Both the position numbers and the translations under genes were made by a program. A DNA stretch of 43,452 nt from Gordonia amarae NBRC 15530 (GTDB lineage Bacteria; Actinomycetota; Actinomycetes; Mycobacteriales; Mycobacteriaceae): contig NZ_BAED01000068.1 of assembly GCF_000241345.1 (NCBI RefSeq), positions 1-43,452 of the forward strand, in the 5' to 3' direction. The notes below the pieces were generated by a model, which saw only the letters and a program-made list of their open reading frames with translations, was not told the DNA's origin and did not search any database. Numbering within the stretch: the first letter of the stretch is position 1; each line of letters begins with the position of its first letter. This document shows positions 42,296-43,452 of this stretch, in pieces.

Positions 42296-42320
42296 TAATT
42301 AAGTCAGTTAGGCTGTCTAT

Positions 42321-42773
42321 ATGTCAAGGGATACCGTTCGGGCGGAGGACCTGTCGCTGCTGCTGATGCGGGCGAGTTCGGCTGTCGCCGAACAGATCAA
42401 CAGCGCTGTCGTCGCGGCAGGGCACCCGGGACTGCGGCCGGTGCACGGTCTGGTGTTCGCGCGGATCTCCGGCGCCGGCGCGTCGATCAATCAGATCGCC
42501 GAACATCTCGGCATCACCAAACAGTCGGCGTCGGCCATCGTCGAGACACTCACCCGCGACGGCTACGTGCGGCGCGGACCCGATCCCGCGGACCGCCGGG
42601 CATCGATCGTCGAACTCACCGGCAAAGGGCGCGAGGTGACCCTGGCCGCGTCGCGGGCGGCGGCGCGGGAGGTTGCCCGTATCGACAGCCGGTGGGGTGC
42701 GGACGCGCTGCGCACACTGACCGGAATGCTCGACGACCTGGCAGGCGACGGCACGCCCCGACCGGTCTGGTGA
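42321..42773 (+). CDS. MarR-family transcriptional regulator
   Basis: A 150-aa winged-helix regulator. SINQIAEHLGITKQSASAIV is the recognition helix region and VRRGPDPADRRASIVELTGK is the wing with the conserved DxRxx motif. MarR proteins are dimers that leave DNA on binding phenolic or other ligands. It is divergent from the cupin gene across a perfect palindrome. The start is an ATG at 42321 with little leader, and the second half-site reaches the start codon. Confidence 0.92.
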   Translation: MSRDTVRAEDLSLLLMRASSAVAEQINSAVVAAGHPGLRPVHGLVFARISGAGASINQIAEHLGITKQSASAIVETLTRDGYVRRGPDPADRRASIVELTGKGREVTLAASRAAAREVARIDSRWGADALRTLTGMLDDLAGDGTPRPVW

Positions 42774-42791
42774 GCGCCCGCACAACACGAC

Positions 42792-42820
42792 GACCGGCCC
42801 GGACATTGTCCGGACCGGCC
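42792..42820. terminator. Hairpin between convergent genes
   Basis: GACCGGCCCGGAC (42792-42804) and GTCCGGACCGGCC (42808-42820) form a 13-bp stem with two wobble or mismatched positions and a 3-nt loop. It lies between the MarR gene and the monooxygenase gene, which converge. Confidence 0.65.
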
Positions 42821-42846
42821 GCGCGGTGACCTGAGGTGTCGGGCGA

Positions 42847-43452
42847 CTACATGATGTCGCGCGGATGCATCCGCTTCGGTGCGCACTGCAGCACCGACAT
42901 GTCCCAGGCGACGAACCGCCGGTTCTCCACCGGCTCGGAGTAGAGGTCGTCGACGGCGGCCTTGCCGAGGTTGTGCGGCCCGACGATCCGGTAGCACGAC
43001 TGGTTGAAGCTGCCGAACCACACCTGAATGAACAGCTTCGGGTTGAGCACCAGCTTCCACCAGGGCAACAGGCAGCCGATCTCGCGGGCCAGTTCGTCCA
43101 TGTACACCACCTGCGACGGGATGGCCTCGGTGTGCCGGGGGCTGAGCTCGGTGAAGTGCTCCTCCCAGGCCTTCTCCCGCGCGATGCGTTCGTCGAGATC
43201 GGCGGGCACCGAAAGCTTCCCACTCAGCACCCGGGCAAAGTAGCGGGCCTGCATCTCGGCGCAGATCGGCACCCCGCCCGAGAACGGCCGGGTGAGCCCG
43301 ATGACGGCGGCCGTCCCGTCGTGGTCGGGATGCAGGAAGTGCTTGTACAGGTTGCGGACGTTCGCGTCCTTGACCGAAAGATCGCCCAGGAACTGCTCTT
43401 TGCGGCGATAGCCGGTGCACAGCAGGACCGCGTCGTACTCCTGCGACGTGCC
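42847..43452 (-). CDS. Flavin-containing monooxygenase, C-terminal part (runs off right edge)
   Basis: About 200 residues are visible and the frame stays open to the window edge. EYDAVLLCTGYRRKEQFLGD carries the 'ATGY'-type motif of class B flavin monooxygenases (the second NADP/FAD-linked strand). It is followed by NLYKHFLHPDHDGTAAVIG and TRPFSGGVPICAEMQARYFA, typical of FMO C-termini. These enzymes use FAD, NADPH and O2 to oxygenate N, S or carbonyl groups. The N-terminal FAD motif is outside the window, so subfamily (FMO or Baeyer-Villiger) cannot be decided; the CTGY motif favours FMO. Confidence 0.85.
   Translation of the reverse strand, partial: GTSQEYDAVLLCTGYRRKEQFLGDLSVKDANVRNLYKHFLHPDHDGTAAVIGLTRPFSGGVPICAEMQARYFARVLSGKLSVPADLDERIAREKAWEEHFTELSPRHTEAIPSQVVYMDELAREIGCLLPWWKLVLNPKLFIQVWFGSFNQSCYRIVGPHNLGKAAVDDLYSEPVENRRFVAWDMSVLQCAPKRMHPRDIM

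Overview
The window is high-GC DNA from an actinobacterium, most likely a mycolic-acid-containing member of the Corynebacteriales such as Gordonia or a relative. The evidence is GC-rich third codon positions, frequent GTG/TTG starts and ATGA/GTGA overlaps, an LGFP-repeat lipoprotein (a family typical of mycolata), IS3 and IS21 elements, and catabolic genes common in Gordonia/Rhodococcus. The genus is inferred. I recognised no rRNA, tRNA or CRISPR array.

Left part (1-17.5 kb) is an accessory, defence-type island. It opens with the 3' end of an IS3 element, an orphan AbiEi-like antitoxin, and a decayed second IS3 copy. Next come poorly known genes: a C-terminally anchored 332-aa protein, an N-terminally anchored 297-aa protein, a possible zinc-ribbon protein, and a DUF6338 membrane protein with two tiny Gly/Pro-rich partners. 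After these lie a HEPN protein with an R-x4-H motif, then an overlapping ABC-type ATPase/HNH nuclease pair with the layout of the Septu (PtuA/PtuB) anti-phage system. Two diverged ~230-bp direct repeats bracket that pair. A DUF6308 gene follows. A complete IS21 element with a 5-bp target duplication has landed between it and a divergent 1207-aa protein that fuses a PLD-type (HKD) nuclease to a Ski2-like SF2 helicase. The HEPN/ATPase/HNH block is visibly poorer in GC than the right half of the window, consistent with horizontal gain.

Middle part (17.5-25.4 kb) holds a carotenoid oxygenase gene divergent from a thiolase. A 12-bp inverted repeat lies between them, and an unusual tandem HxlR-type regulator sits downstream. 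Then come two almost identical copies of a small secreted protein gene in opposite orientation (557-bp inverted repeat). They enclose an AAA+ ATPase gene and a 5'-truncated DUF4143/AAA_14 ATPase pseudogene.

Right part (25.4-34.8 kb) is a compact catabolic cluster. It encodes a hydantoinase (dihydropyrimidinase type), an NCS1 permease, an N-acyl-D-amino-acid deacylase, a YgeY-like M20 hydrolase, a GntR/UTRA regulator, a diaminopropionate ammonia-lyase (YgeX-like) and an N-carbamoyl-amino-acid amidohydrolase (HyuC/AllC-like). The same 11-bp operator, TTGT-N3-ACAA, occurs at the three points where its transcription units start, so the cluster looks like one regulon. The genes suggest a route from a hydantoin or ureido compound, through N-carbamoyl intermediates, to 2,3-diaminopropionate, then pyruvate and ammonia.

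The remainder (34.8-43.5 kb) contains an ABC exporter with its own TetR regulator (possibly leaderless, with palindromic operators), a zinc alcohol dehydrogenase, a SHOCT-domain protein, an SDR oxidoreductase behind a nested palindrome, two lipoproteins, a cupin gene divergent from a MarR regulator with a 19-bp palindromic operator, and the C-terminal part of a flavin-containing monooxygenase that runs off the right edge.
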